This document shows positions 1 through 9,492 of a DNA stretch of 64,000 bases, one piece after another. A program made the translations under genes and the position numbers. This stretch comes from Eublepharis macularius (Eukaryota > Chordata > Lepidosauria > Squamata > Eublepharidae): the NCBI RefSeq assembly GCF_028583425.1, contig NC_072795.1:74910001-74974000 (forward strand), given 5' to 3'. Below the pieces are notes generated by a model. The model saw only the letters and a program-made list of their open reading frames with translations, made no database searches and was not told the DNA's origin. Positions within the stretch are counted from its first letter, which is position 1. Every line of letters begins with the position of its first letter.

Positions 1-871
1 GTTGTAAGAGGAGAAAACCTGAATCCAGATCGGAAGCATAAAATATCTTGCCATTAAACTTGACACGCAGATTACAAAGATTCACCCAGCGATATTCCAC
101 ATGGGCTTTTTGTAGCTCGTCAGTTATTTGTTTAAGCCTTTTTCTTTTTTCCAAAACTTCCTTGGGTAAATCAGTATATACAGAGACTCTCATTTCCTTG
201 TATGTTAATGATTTTTGTGCCCTTGCCATCTCCAGGATTTTTTTCCTTAACCTCCAGTCAGTGAAAACCGCTATTATATCTCTGGGGCCTTTTCGTTTTT
301 CTGACTTCACAGGACCAACCCTATAAGCCTTAGATATGACTGGAACTGCATCCTCCTCCAGCTGCAACAATTCTGCCAGCCAAGTAGATAAAAAATGGGA
401 GAGATCAGACTTTGCAGTTATAGATTCATCCAAACCCCTGAACTTCAAATTCTGGCTCCGGACCTGAAGTTCAAGATGCAAAATCCTGTTTTGAGCACTA
501 TCGCTTTCTTTTTGCAGCACGCGTATGTCCTCTTGTAATGCCACAGATTGATCTAACGCACAATCCGTTTTTTGGATAACAGTATTCATTGCCACAGTAA
601 GCTCGTTTATTTGTTCAGTTAAAGGATTTAACATAACTGATATTTTATCCAAAATGCTCTTTTCTAAGTCCTTCAGCATGACTTTCAATGCTGGATCAGA
701 GGCGAGGACTTCTTGAGCAGCTGCCGCGTTTCCCGCGGCCGCCATGTTTTCCGCTGCTTCCTCTGCCTCTCCCGTAAAAGCCGAATGCTGTGACGCTGCG
801 AAAAAGCTTTGTAAGCACTTCGATGCTTTTAAATTCTGTTTTTTAATATTCTGATCTTGCTTACCCTTCAT
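1..871 (-). CDS. L1 retrotransposon ORF1 protein, partial (C-terminus beyond window)
   Basis: This frame is open from an ATG at 871-869 to the window edge, about 290 codons without a stop. The N-terminus is basic (MKGKQDQNIKKQN), as in reptile L1 ORF1. A region with heptad-like spacing follows (about residues 65-130), fitting the trimerising coiled coil. An RRM/C-terminal-domain stretch comes next, with the signatures RILHLELQVRSQNLKFRG, GPRDIIAVFTDWRLRKKIL and EYRWVNLCNLRVKFNGK. ORF1p is the RNA-binding chaperone of the L1 ribonucleoprotein. A second in-frame ATG lies at 745-743, but the upstream one is preferred because it keeps the basic N-terminus. The element's 5' UTR lies at higher coordinates, and ORF2, if present, lies left of the window. 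Family identity is inferred from these motifs. The open frame suggests a young copy. Confidence 0.8.
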   Translation of the reverse strand, partial: MKGKQDQNIKKQNLKASKCLQSFFAASQHSAFTGEAEEAAENMAAAGNAAAAQEVLASDPALKVMLKDLEKSILDKISVMLNPLTEQINELTVAMNTVIQKTDCALDQSVALQEDIRVLQKESDSAQNRILHLELQVRSQNLKFRGLDESITAKSDLSHFLSTWLAELLQLEEDAVPVISKAYRVGPVKSEKRKGPRDIIAVFTDWRLRKKILEMARAQKSLTYKEMRVSVYTDLPKEVLEKRKRLKQITDELQKAHVEYRWVNLCNLRVKFNGKIFYASDLDSGFLLLQ

Positions 872-1010
872 ATTAAGATGTTGGGAACGCAAATTATGGA
901 GGGTTTAAGAGGCTTCGAGGTGGAGTTGAGAGGGAGCCCGCGCTTCAAGCGTCCATCCCTGTCGGAGCCGACGCCACGCCCCCAAATGTTCGTATTTTTA
1001 GAGAGCTCTC
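872..1010 (-). promoter_or_regulatory. 5' UTR of the minus-strand L1
   Basis: A GC- and CpG-rich stretch directly upstream of the L1 ORF1 start. It contrasts with AT-rich DNA beyond 1010. L1 5' UTRs carry internal promoters, so promoter function is inferred from position. The exact 5' end of the element is not resolved. Confidence 0.5.
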
Positions 1011-1014
1011 CATT

Positions 1015-1700
1015 TCGTGCACACACATTTTATTTTATTTTTATTTATGTTATTTATACTATAGTCCACCTTTCTCACTGAGACTCAAGGCAGACGACAC
1101 AGTGTAAATCAATTTGATCAATGGCTCGGATATTCAATAGACAATACACTAGGGTATGGATAGCAGAAATCTGAACACCAGCATAACCAGAGATGAAACA
1201 TTGCTGAAACAATGCAGAAGTGATTTGACATGATGTATTAAACAATATGTAAACTATCCCGTAGGAGCATATCTACATCAACAGACAGTACCCAGTAGTG
1301 TAGTGTACATACTGTCCCTGCCCTTTTAGAAAAGGATCTCTGAGTGAAAAAGTCCTCCTAAATAATTCAGTTTAGCAAAGTTTGTTGAAAGCCAAGAGGA
1401 TGGGAGCTCTCCTGACCTCTTCAGGCAGGTCATTCCACAAGGTGTGGGGCAGCACAGAGAATGCACATGAATGGGCAGCAACCAATTTTGCCCAATTGCA
1501 GGGTGGTGTCTGCAAAAGGCTGTGTTCAGATGAATGAAGCTGCCATGGTGGAGCATAGAGAGAGAGGCTATCCTGCAGATGTGAGGGGCCAAGGCCATGA
1601 AAGTCTTTGTAAGTGATAGCAAATCCTTGAGCCCAGTAACTGATGGGTAGCAAGTGAAATGACTGCAGAATGGGAATACTATGCATGCTCCTCCTACTCC
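1015..1700 (-). repeat. Interspersed LINE 3'-region-type repeat
   Basis: It opens with a T/TTTA-rich tract followed by 'ccacctttctcactgagact', the reverse complement of the common squamate LINE tail (a 'gagtctcagtgagaaaggtgg' type motif then AT-rich repeats). At 1345-1690 come phrases such as 'gacctcttcaggcaggtcat' and 'ccaaggccatgaaagtcttt', familiar from abundant squamate repeats. A shorter relative lies at 28915-29335. Small open frames on both strands here show no protein similarity I recognise. Family name not assigned. Confidence 0.5.
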
Positions 1701-3418
1701 TGATGACAGTCGAGCTGCAGTGTTCTACACCATCTGGAATCCCTAAGTTGACTGTAAGGGTAGACCTACGTAGACTACATTACAGTACTTAAGCAGGTAT
1801 TTGAAATTTGTTAACTATTGATGGTCACACAATTCATGAAAATAAAAGCTTCTAGGATGTATCCACTTGGAAATGACAACACTGTAACTTTCATAAGATG
1901 GACTAAAATTGGCTGTTTGTTTCCTATGATACTTCTTCCATCAACTTCTGTCTGAATAGTTTTAACATTTACAGATACTGTACTAATTGAGGGGGCAGGA
2001 TTGGTCAAACATTTTGACACTCACTCCATCTACCCTGGCCATGAGAAAAGCTCACTCAGTGCCTGGAGGACAGAACATGCAACATGTTGTTTTATTTACA
2101 TATTCATAAATGGATGAGTTCTTGCAAGGAAATCTGAACAATAGATTATAAGATGTCAATTAAAAACAAACCAAACAAGAAAAGGCAATATAGCACCATT
2201 TTTTTTTTTAAAAAAAGGTCCCAGGCACAAAAATGCACAGGCAGTTGTGTGAGAGTTTGAACTGCTTTGATTTTGGGTAGAGAGAGAAAGCGTGTAGCTT
2301 TTGCTGTAGTTTGGAAGAAACAATCCTAGCATCTTGTGAAGTTTTTCTGTTGCTTTTGGAGGCAAACGTGGTTATTACTGTTAAGTCACTAGTTTAAGAC
2401 CATTACAACTGCTATTCTATTCACACTTACATAGGAGGAAGTTGTGCTGAACTTAGGCAGGATTTTCAACTAAGGGTTTATAGGACTGACCTGCAAACCA
2501 CAGTAATGTTTGTGGCAGTGCTTTGCATTTACTTGGCTTTGCATGAGTGTTGAAAAAGTATTTGTACCAAATACATATTATTTACTGTAGGTATGAAATC
2601 ATCAATAAATTTGTTTTAAGAGCAATAATTTTAACACACACACCATTTCTCCAACTGATTATAGTGATGATTATAAACCCTAACAGCAATGTTTAAAAAA
2701 ATGTTATTCATTGTTTATTGTCCTTCCAAGCAATTCCTTTTTCCAACATAGACTTCATAATCTTAGAGATCTAACTCTGTTGCCTTTAGCGCATTTGCAA
2801 TGGGGATGATGAGTTCTTAGTGGTTTGATTGCAAGAGCATTAAATTCCCAGCTGTCTGATGTGATAACAGCATGGAAATCTTGTCATAATGGTTGCATTT
2901 ATGAGCCACTTAGTATTCCCTCAAAAGTAAGATGCACCAATAGGAAGCTTTAAAAAGTCAGTGTAGATGTCTTGGAAAGAAAAAATCAGGCGCTCCAAGT
3001 GGTCAGCTTTTGGGGGGTGGGTGGGTGGGTTGCAGAGATGCAGCTTATTCTCTGAAGATGATACTTGCAGAAAAAGATTTTTGGAATACGAAGAGCAGTC
3101 TCTTTTTGTCCCTCAATGCTTACTTTCCCCATCAAATATTAGATGAAAAAAGCCACAAAGCTATGGAAAAAGACAACACACTACATGTGACAACAATAAC
3201 ATTTTATCTAATGTTTCTTTGTTCTCTGTTTTGCCCTGTTCTGAAGACTTAATTAGGTCTTTCTAGAAATTGTGTTATCTTTTTTTTAAATGGTGGCCAT
3301 GTGGGAAGGGCATGTTGTGGATATAGACAATAGAAGCCATGACTACTTATGACTGCAACAGGCAGAGGCAATACAGCAATGATCACGGGGCAAGGGGTGG
3401 GACACAATATAAGCGTCA
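1701..3418. other. No gene recognised; AT-rich intergenic DNA
   Basis: AT-rich, with short scattered frames, no domain and no clear repeat boundary. The right edge (3330-3418) is the flank into which the Ngaro element inserted. Confidence 0.5.
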
Positions 3419-3593
3419 GCAAATCGGCACCTCCCGGGGGCGTGCGCGCGCGCTTACCCGGGTGCCGTCCTTTGCCCTCGCGCCTGGAAAAAGCGGGCGG
3501 ACCTCCCTGCATCCGGGGATATGGGGAGGCGTGGCCGGCAGTTTCGAGCTGGCCCCTGCCTCCTCTGTGGCGCAGTTGACTTTGCAAGCTCGT
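3419..3593 (+). repeat. Ngaro split direct repeat A1 (left terminus)
   Basis: 175 bp, repeated at 9318-9492 with one visible difference (gagctgg here, gagccgg there). It starts with GCAAATCGGCACC and contains a CG-rich alternating tract (gtgcgcgcgcgc). It forms the left end of the element. Confidence 0.95.
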
Positions 3594-4265
3594 GGGAAAG
3601 GGAGCGTCCCTTGGCTTCCCCGGCTTGCAAAGAGCGGAGGCTAGGCCGTGCGGGCCTTTAAGCCCCGGGGGCACTGCCCGGGAGTTGGGAAGCACGTTCG
3701 GGTGCTTTCCCTTTGGAGCGGCTGTGCGGGTGGGCCCAGGAGCTTCAGCGGCGGCGTCTGGAGATCAGCGGCGTCCCGGCCTCAGCGGCCTCTCCATCCG
3801 GCGGCTCCGGCCGCGGCAGGGTTTTTTCCCTGGGGCTTGCTTTCTCGGGGAGGGTGTTTTCAGCCCGTGCGCGCCGCACACGCCTGCCGTGCCTCTGCTG
3901 GGGCATTTGCTGTTGGGCCTCCCATTCAGACTCTCCCCCCCCCCTTATTTCTGGCCCTGGGTTCGGGGTTTTCTGCCTCGGTTTGGGTTGGCTCAGGGCG
4001 GCTTTGTGCGCCAGCTGGGTCAGTGTAGCCTCCCCCCCCCATATTCCCCCCCTTCCCACCTTGCTAGGGGATTGCAATAACTGATACTTAGGCATCAGTG
4101 GCTATCCTTATATATAGAGAGAGTGCGAGTACGGAGGGTGGGGAGCTGGAGTGGTGCTGGCTTGTTAACTTGCTTCAGGCTTGTTTGCCCCCCCCTTCTT
4201 TCTGGTTTCTATCCGGAGGGTCCAGTTGGCGTGGGTGGTTTCTGCCCTTTGCTTCCTTCTTAGCC
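3594..4265 (+). promoter_or_regulatory. GC-rich leader of the Ngaro element
   Basis: 672 bp between A1 and the gag ATG, with several C-runs and strong GC richness. Several open frames cross it on both strands, but none has a recognisable domain, and I read it as untranslated leader. It is not repeated at the right end. A promoter in A1 or here is inferred; no clear TATA box is seen. Confidence 0.5.
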
Positions 4266-5777
4266 ATGCCGCCCAAGAAGGGGGTGGGTGTGAGTAAGGG
4301 CAAGCAGCCTGCTAAACGCCCCGCTGCTGGGCGCGGGTTGCCTGCGTCCTCATCTGATGAGGATGAGGGGGAAGCTGCAAGGCAAGAAATTCTGGCTAAG
4401 TTGGCTGCTCTTGAGAGAAGTAAAGGGGCGGGCTATGGGCAGCCTGCTGCCTCTAGGGCGCAGAGGGCCTCTAAGCGGGTCTCCTCTGCCACTTTTCAGA
4501 GGGATGTCTTAAATCGTCTGTCCGCTCTTGAAGGTTCCGTGGAGGCGGCCGGTGCAGCGGAAGGTCGGTCTGGTGGCAGTGAACCTGGAGGGGCCGTGGA
4601 GCTGGAAGCACAGGCTACCACGGAGTCAGCGGAGGAGCCGCCTGTTGCGGTGGTAGTGGACCAACCGGAAGGGGATGGTAAGCCGCCTGCACCACACGCT
4701 TCTTACACTTGGCCTTGGGGTCCAGTCAGTGTTCCCGGGCCATCCAGCTGGATCCCTCCATCGCAGGGAGCTGGGTCTCAGGTTAACCCGGTAGGGGGCT
4801 TGCAGCCCTGGCCTGGTTACATGTACCAGGGGGCTCAGAGCGGCCCTGTCCCTTGGCAATTATGGGGCTCCCAGTCCCCGTCATTGCAGGTCGGGGCGGG
4901 GTCTCCAGCTCCTGGGGTGGCTCAGGCGGGTGTGTCGAGCCATGCTGTGGGCAACCATGCTTTTGGGCAGCCACAGTGGATGTGGCCCCCGGCCGCTGGT
5001 ATTCCCTATTACCCTGCCTTGGGGGTTATGCCCTACAGGGCCATGCCGTTCGGAGATACTGCGTTGCCATTAGGTGACCACTTGACGCCCGCCACTAGGG
5101 ACAAGATTTTGCGGGGCGAATTCGTGGACGTCTTTACCCTCCTTTTCCGTGAGCTGGAAAAGAAGGATAAGGAGGACATGGATGACCGTGATAAGGAACG
5201 GCTAAAACGGCGGAAAATTGACCGTACCTGGGCGAATTGGTTGCCGGGGATGTTAATTTATGCGGGGGTAATCGCGCGTGCCCAACCTCAGAGGGCTGCC
5301 CCTCTGTTCCAATACATTGATATAGTCTATCGGGCACATACGGAGTTCGTCGGGGCTGCTTGGATGCAGTACGACGAAGAGTTCCGTATGCGAGCTGCGG
5401 TAGATCCCACGCTACCCTGGGACCGCATTCACCAGCAGCTTTGGCTGCAGCTTATGGCACCTGCCAAGCCCAATCTGGGCGACAGGTCAGACAGCGGGCA
5501 CTTGGTACAGCGTCTCTCCTCCCCTCCTGGCTCCCGCACCTCTGCGGGGCAGCCGGTTCAGCCCCGGCTGCTTTGCTGGGACTTCGCTTACCAGGGGGTG
5601 TGCGCCAGGAGGGGGTGTGGGTTTCGGCACGAGTGCCCCAGGTGCAAAGGCCCCCATGCCTTTTCAGCTTGTCCTCGCCCCTGTCCGCGAGGAGGTGGTT
5701 CTCGGCCCGGTGGCGGACAGTGGAAGCCTTCAGCTGAAAAGGGGTCCAACGCCCATAAAGCTGAGGGTCCTCCATAA
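4266..5777 (+). CDS. Ngaro Gag-like nucleocapsid protein (503 aa)
   Basis: The start is placed at the ATG in 'tagccatgccgcccaag', which gives the basic N-terminus MPPKKGVGVSKGKQPAKRP. The frame is open upstream to 4098, but without an ATG. The middle is rich in Pro, Gly, Ser and Trp, and a charged stretch (ELEKKDKEDMDDRDKERLKRR) precedes an alpha-helical capsid-like part. Near the C-terminus is a paired Cys/His motif: first CWDFAYQGVCARRGCGFRH (CCCH-like), then CPRCKGPHAFSAC (C-x2-C-x4-H-x4-C). This is typical of DIRS-order Gag and probably binds the RNA. Its 3' end overlaps the pol frame by about 120 bp, so pol could follow by +1 frameshift or from its own ATG. No internal stop is present, and the frame appears functional. 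Confidence 0.85.
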   Translation: MPPKKGVGVSKGKQPAKRPAAGRGLPASSSDEDEGEAARQEILAKLAALERSKGAGYGQPAASRAQRASKRVSSATFQRDVLNRLSALEGSVEAAGAAEGRSGGSEPGGAVELEAQATTESAEEPPVAVVVDQPEGDGKPPAPHASYTWPWGPVSVPGPSSWIPPSQGAGSQVNPVGGLQPWPGYMYQGAQSGPVPWQLWGSQSPSLQVGAGSPAPGVAQAGVSSHAVGNHAFGQPQWMWPPAAGIPYYPALGVMPYRAMPFGDTALPLGDHLTPATRDKILRGEFVDVFTLLFRELEKKDKEDMDDRDKERLKRRKIDRTWANWLPGMLIYAGVIARAQPQRAAPLFQYIDIVYRAHTEFVGAAWMQYDEEFRMRAAVDPTLPWDRIHQQLWLQLMAPAKPNLGDRSDSGHLVQRLSSPPGSRTSAGQPVQPRLLCWDFAYQGVCARRGCGFRHECPRCKGPHAFSACPRPCPRGGGSRPGGGQWKPSAEKGSNAHKAEGPP

Positions 5778-7353
5778 GTTGTTGCAAGGATATCCGGATA
5801 AGGAATCCGCTCAGTTTTTGTTAGAGGGGTTTAGTTTTGGTTTTAGGATACCTTTTCAGGGCCCTCGGGCCCCCTTCATGTCATTCAACCTGCGTTCGGT
5901 GGTTGGCATGGAGGAGGTGGTTAGGCAGAAAATTAGGAAGGAATGTGTTGAGGGGAGAGTGTTGGGCCCTTTCCATTCCCCTCCAGTCCCCAATTTGAGG
6001 GTCTCCCCATTGGGAGTAGTACCCAAGAAAGCTGCTGGGGAGTATCGCTTAATTCACCACCTGTCCTTTCCCAGAGGTGGGTCTGTTAATGATGCCATCC
6101 CCGAGCACTTGTGCTCGGTTCGGTATACGTCCTTTGACGAGGCGGTGGCTATGGTGAAGCGCAATGGTATTGGGGCGGAAATGGCGAAATGCGACATTAA
6201 GTCGGCCTTTCGTCTTTTACCTGTCCATCCATTGGATTTTGAGTTGCTAGGATTCTCCTTTGATGGCCAGTTCTACATGGACAGAGCCCTCCCTATGGGA
6301 TGCTCAGTTTCCTGTTCGGCCTTTGAGAAATTTAGTACCTTTCTGGAGTGGGCATTGCGTCACAGGCAGTACTGCCGTGACTCCGCCCACTATTTGGATG
6401 ATTTTATTTTTTGTGGACCACAGGGGTCCGGCCAATGCGAACGGTTGCTGGCTGGCTTCATAGCTTTGGCGGGGGAGCTGGGTGTTCCCCTAGCTCACGA
6501 AAAGACTGAAGGCCCCACCCAGGTTTTGACTTACCTGGGTATCGAAATTGATACCGTTCAGCAGACTTTCCGTCTCCCAATGGAAAAGGTGGTTGAGCTT
6601 AGAGCACGCTTGGCGGTGCTCAAGGATAAAAGGAAGGCTTCCTTGCTCGAACTTCAGCAGTTGGTGGGCCACCTAAATTTTGCCTGCAAGGCGGTGGCGC
6701 CAGGGCGCCCTTTCTTGCGGCGGCTTTGTGATGCGATGGCCGGACTTCGGCTCCCACACCACAGGATCCGGCTGTCACATGGGATCAAGGATGACCTTAG
6801 GGTTTGGGAGGAGTTTCTTACCTCCTTTAATGGGGTCACCTTTTGGCGAGATGATCTGCTTCTTGAAGCGGAGCTGCGTGTGTCCTCAGATGCCGCTGGA
6901 TCAGTGGGATTTGGGGTTTACTTTCGGGGGCACTGGTGCGCGGAGCCCTGGCCCGCCGCATGGCATGACGGCGATATTCTCAAGGATCTGACGTTTCTGG
7001 AATTTTTTCCAATTCTGGTTGCGGTATGGCTGTGGGGGGAAGAGCTGGCCAATCATGTAGTCCACTTTTGGTGTGACAACATGGCTGTGGTCCAGGTTAT
7101 TAACTCATTGTCATCCCGGTCGCCCAGGGTCATGCGGCTGGTCAGGCCGTTTACGCTCAGGTGCCTTCGTTTGAACGTCTTGTTTCGGGCGAGGCACATT
7201 CCCGGTCTAGACAATGGGGTGGCGGACGCTCTGTCTCGCCGGCAGATGGAGAGGTTCCGTCAATTGGCCCCAGATGCCGACGCCTTGCCGGTCCGGATAC
7301 CCTCGGAGCTGTGGATTCTTGGAGGGCCGAAGCACGCAGGGCCATCCGACTAG
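5656..7353 (+). CDS. Ngaro reverse transcriptase / RNase H (565 aa from first ATG)
   Basis: The reverse transcriptase fingers and palm carry LGVVPKKAAGEYRLIHHLS, MAKCDIKSAFRLLPVHP (first catalytic Asp) and AHYLDDFIFC (second catalytic pair, YLDD at 6391-6402, about residue 246). The RNase H domain begins near residue 410 with VSSDAAGSVGFGVYF. It continues with LEFFPILVAVWLW, WCDNMAVVQVI and DNGVADALSR, so all four acidic positions are visible. The enzyme makes element cDNA in the cytoplasm or nucleus. The ATG at 5656 is chosen because earlier codons in the frame lack one, and it lies inside the end of gag. The stop at 7351-7353 lies about 190 bp inside the recombinase frame. The domain is complete with no stops. 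Confidence 0.9.
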   Translation: MPFQLVLAPVREEVVLGPVADSGSLQLKRGPTPIKLRVLHKLLQGYPDKESAQFLLEGFSFGFRIPFQGPRAPFMSFNLRSVVGMEEVVRQKIRKECVEGRVLGPFHSPPVPNLRVSPLGVVPKKAAGEYRLIHHLSFPRGGSVNDAIPEHLCSVRYTSFDEAVAMVKRNGIGAEMAKCDIKSAFRLLPVHPLDFELLGFSFDGQFYMDRALPMGCSVSCSAFEKFSTFLEWALRHRQYCRDSAHYLDDFIFCGPQGSGQCERLLAGFIALAGELGVPLAHEKTEGPTQVLTYLGIEIDTVQQTFRLPMEKVVELRARLAVLKDKRKASLLELQQLVGHLNFACKAVAPGRPFLRRLCDAMAGLRLPHHRIRLSHGIKDDLRVWEEFLTSFNGVTFWRDDLLLEAELRVSSDAAGSVGFGVYFRGHWCAEPWPAAWHDGDILKDLTFLEFFPILVAVWLWGEELANHVVHFWCDNMAVVQVINSLSSRSPRVMRLVRPFTLRCLRLNVLFRARHIPGLDNGVADALSRRQMERFRQLAPDADALPVRIPSELWILGGPKHAGPSD

Positions 7354-8231
7354 CCATCGCTCCTAGCACCAGAAGGTCGTATGATCGCGCGGTGCAACAG
7401 TTTGCCAGCTTCCGGCTGGAAGCTGGTTTGGAGCAACACTGGCCCATTCCGGCGGAACACCTGATGCAGTTCTGCGTGGAAAGGAAAAGGGCTGGCCTGG
7501 CGGTGAAGTCCATTCGTGGGCTTTTGGCTGCCCTGGCCTTCGTTAGTAAGGCTCGGGGTTTCCCGGAAGTTACGGGGGATTTTAGGGTACGGAAAATGTT
7601 GGAGGGGTGGTCTAGGGAGGTAGGATCTCGACCTGATACTAGGCAACCCATTTCCCCTGCTATCTTGAGAGGTTTGAGTATGGCGTGGGGCCCAATTTGC
7701 TCCTCGGAGTATGAGGCCATTCTTTTCCATGCGGCTTCCCTTACTGCCTTTTTTGGAGCTTTTAGAGTCGGGGAGCTTGTAGCTCAATCCCGGGATGACA
7801 GGTCTGGTAGAGCCCTTGGGGTTCGGGATGTGCAGTTTGATGGAGACGGGGTTTCCATCTGCCTTCGTCGTTCCAAGACTGACCAGCGCCGGAAAGGGGT
7901 AGTAGTCCAGCTGGGTACGTGTGCTGAGGAGGAGCTTTGCCCGGTGAGGGCTTTGCGAGCTTTTCTCAAAGTGCGGGGCCCGGAGGAGGGGCTTCTCTTT
8001 CGTCACTGTGATGGGACACCCCTTACGAGGTATCAGTTCTGGTCCATTACAGAGAGGGCGCTTGCCAGGCTCGGCCTGAAAGGTTTCAAGTTTTGCTCCC
8101 ATTCATTTCGTATTGGGGCAGCCTCTACCGCTGCTGCTATGGGGTACCCCGAGGCGGCCATTCGCAGCGTGGGGCGGTGGCGCTCGGCGGCGTTCAAGGG
8201 ATATGTACGTCCCCTTCTGCACCAATTGTAG
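7161..8231 (+). CDS. Ngaro tyrosine recombinase (start uncertain)
   Basis: This frame is open for about 356 codons, but its first ATG lies near codon 86, inside the N-terminal DNA-binding domain that begins around LAIAPSTRRSYDRAVQQFAS. The catalytic domain shows FGAFRVGELV (Arg I), SKTDQRRKGV (Lys), HSFRIGAAS (His-x-x-Arg, from about residue 314) and VGRWRSAAFKGYVRP with the nucleophilic Tyr at about residue 348 (codon 8202-8204). This completes the R-K-H-R-Y set. The enzyme integrates the circular cDNA. Lack of a usable ATG and the overlap with pol (pol to recombinase is a -1 change) suggest a Pol-recombinase fusion made by frameshift or splicing. The exact N-terminus is unknown; the listed start is the beginning of the usable open frame (a GTG codon). 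Confidence 0.85.
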   Translation: MPSFERLVSGEAHSRSRQWGGGRSVSPADGEVPSIGPRCRRLAGPDTLGAVDSWRAEARRAIRLAIAPSTRRSYDRAVQQFASFRLEAGLEQHWPIPAEHLMQFCVERKRAGLAVKSIRGLLAALAFVSKARGFPEVTGDFRVRKMLEGWSREVGSRPDTRQPISPAILRGLSMAWGPICSSEYEAILFHAASLTAFFGAFRVGELVAQSRDDRSGRALGVRDVQFDGDGVSICLRRSKTDQRRKGVVVQLGTCAEEELCPVRALRAFLKVRGPEEGLLFRHCDGTPLTRYQFWSITERALARLGLKGFKFCSHSFRIGAASTAAAMGYPEAAIRSVGRWRSAAFKGYVRPLLHQL

Positions 8232-8245
8232 CTTTGGCTAATTGT

Positions 8246-8260
8246 TCTTTTCTTCTTTAG
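8246..8260 (+). promoter_or_regulatory. Candidate 3' splice site ahead of the hydrolase frame
   Basis: The sequence ttcttttcttctttag is a long pyrimidine tract ending in AG at 8259-8260, close to a consensus acceptor. It lies between the recombinase stop (8229-8231) and the hydrolase frame. That frame has a TAA at 8239-8241 and no ATG before its catalytic serine. Splicing is inferred; I could not name a donor that clearly keeps frame. Confidence 0.5.
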
Positions 8261-8862
8261 GTGCTGTGGTTCGCCGAGGGAGGTGTCGGATCCTCATCTG
8301 CGGACACAGTATGATTTTTTGGGCAGCGCATCAGGCCAAGAGGACCCCGTGGGGGTCTCAGCTTGGCCTTAGTCGTTGGGCCCAGGTTGAGTGGCAGGGC
8401 CGTCGGGGCCTGCGTTGGCCGGGCCTGTTGCCGCTCCTGTTTGAGGGGCGGTGTTCCCCGCCGCCGGATTTCTTAGTTATCCACCTAGGTGGCAACGACT
8501 TGGGCTGGGTTAAGGGTAAGGCCCTTACTATGCAGGCACAGGCTGACTTAAAGTTCATTGCTAAGCAATGGCCTGGTGTCCTCATCATTTGGTCTGCCAT
8601 CCTCCCACGCCGTATTTGGCGGGAGGCTTTGGATCACGACGCTGTTGAGCGCGCTAGGCGCAAGGCCAACAAAGCTATGTTCAAGGCATTGTGTGCAGGG
8701 CTGGGGATTTATTTGCCCCACCCTCGGATTCGTGACACGTATGCCAACCTCTACAGAGGTGACGGCATTCACCTGTCCGTCCAGGGTAATGAAATATTTC
8801 TGACCGATTTACGGCAAGGGTTGTTGCTTTCCCTGCAGGAGTTGTGGGGCGTCAGGGCCTAA
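8261..8862 (+). CDS. Ngaro SGNH/GDSL-type hydrolase domain (about 200 aa)
   Basis: Three SGNH blocks are visible. Block I is ILICGHSMIFWA, with the presumed nucleophilic Ser at codon 8308-8310 (GHS in place of GDS). Block III is LVIHLGGNDLGWV, with the oxyanion Asn at 8494-8496. Block V is GDGIHLSVQGNEIF, with Asp at 8761 and His at 8770. Esterase-like domains of this type are known in Ngaro and in some CR1-clade LINEs, where their role is unclear (lipid or membrane contact has been suggested). The frame has no upstream ATG; the only early Met follows the catalytic Ser. I therefore start the feature after the acceptor-like AG at 8259-8260. All catalytic positions are present and the frame is intact to its stop at 8860-8862. 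Confidence 0.85.
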
Positions 8863-8883
8863 GCAGAGGCTTGGCCCTGTCGG

Positions 8884-9323
8884 TGGCAGGTTAGTTGGGG
8901 TAGGCAGAGCGGGCCGGTGGGCACCCGGTGGCATTTCCCCATTGGTGGGGAATGGGGGCCTGTTACGGATCAGCGGCGGGCTTTACGGCTGCCAGCAGAG
9001 AGGGCAGGCTGCCCTGGGTCCCCCTGGAAAAGGCCTTCCCTCGGGCTTTACGGCTGGGGTGTATGGTGCTTTAAGGGGGGGAACCATTCGCCTGGCCGGC
9101 TGGGTTACAGCCATGCATGCATGGCTCGCACCTGGGGCAGGGGGTGCTCGCCCATGCAGTTCGAGGAGCAGGTCTGGTTGACCCCTCGCTCTAACTGTAC
9201 CGCTAGTTACCCTTGCCGTTATTATGCTGTTAGGTTATTCAATTATAAATAAATCGGTCAGAAATGGCCCTGTTTTTACCCAAGCCTTGTGTCCGTCTCT
9301 TTGTTCCAAATGGGAGGGCAAAT
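8884..9323 (+). repeat. Ngaro split direct repeat B1
   Basis: 440 bp, repeated at a constant offset of 768 bp (9652-10091), with about two visible differences. It includes an AATAAA (within ttataaataaatcgg) about 75 bp before its end, a possible polyadenylation signal. It ends in GCAAAT, shared with the start of A2. Confidence 0.93.
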
Positions 9324-9492
9324 CGGCACCTCCCGGGGGCGTGCGCGCGCGCTTACCCGGGTGCCGTCCTTTGCCCTCGCGCCTGGAAAAAGCGGGCGGA
9401 CCTCCCTGCATCCGGGGATATGGGGAGGCGTGGCCGGCAGTTTCGAGCCGGCCCCTGCCTCCTCTGTGGCGCAGTTGACTTTGCAAGCTCGT
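9318..9492 (+). repeat. Ngaro split direct repeat A2
   Basis: Second copy of the 175-bp A repeat, joined directly to B1 through the shared GCAAAT. The B1/A2 junction is the sequence expected when the outer ends B2 and A1 are joined in a circle. Confidence 0.93.

Noticed and set aside
3592..4095. Overlapping open frames in the Ngaro leader on both strands (116-162 codons)
   Set aside because: No ATG in good context or recognisable domain, low-complexity composition from GC-rich DNA; treated as leader.
4290..4298. GTGAGTAAG near the gag start as the splice donor for the hydrolase message
   Set aside because: It would leave phase 0, whereas the acceptor at 8260 needs phase 1 to stay in the hydrolase frame; kept only as an untested possibility.
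7350..8102. 250-codon minus-strand open frame inside the Ngaro recombinase gene
   Set aside because: It is antisense to a frame with clear catalytic motifs and shows no domain; GC-rich coding DNA often leaves the opposite strand open.
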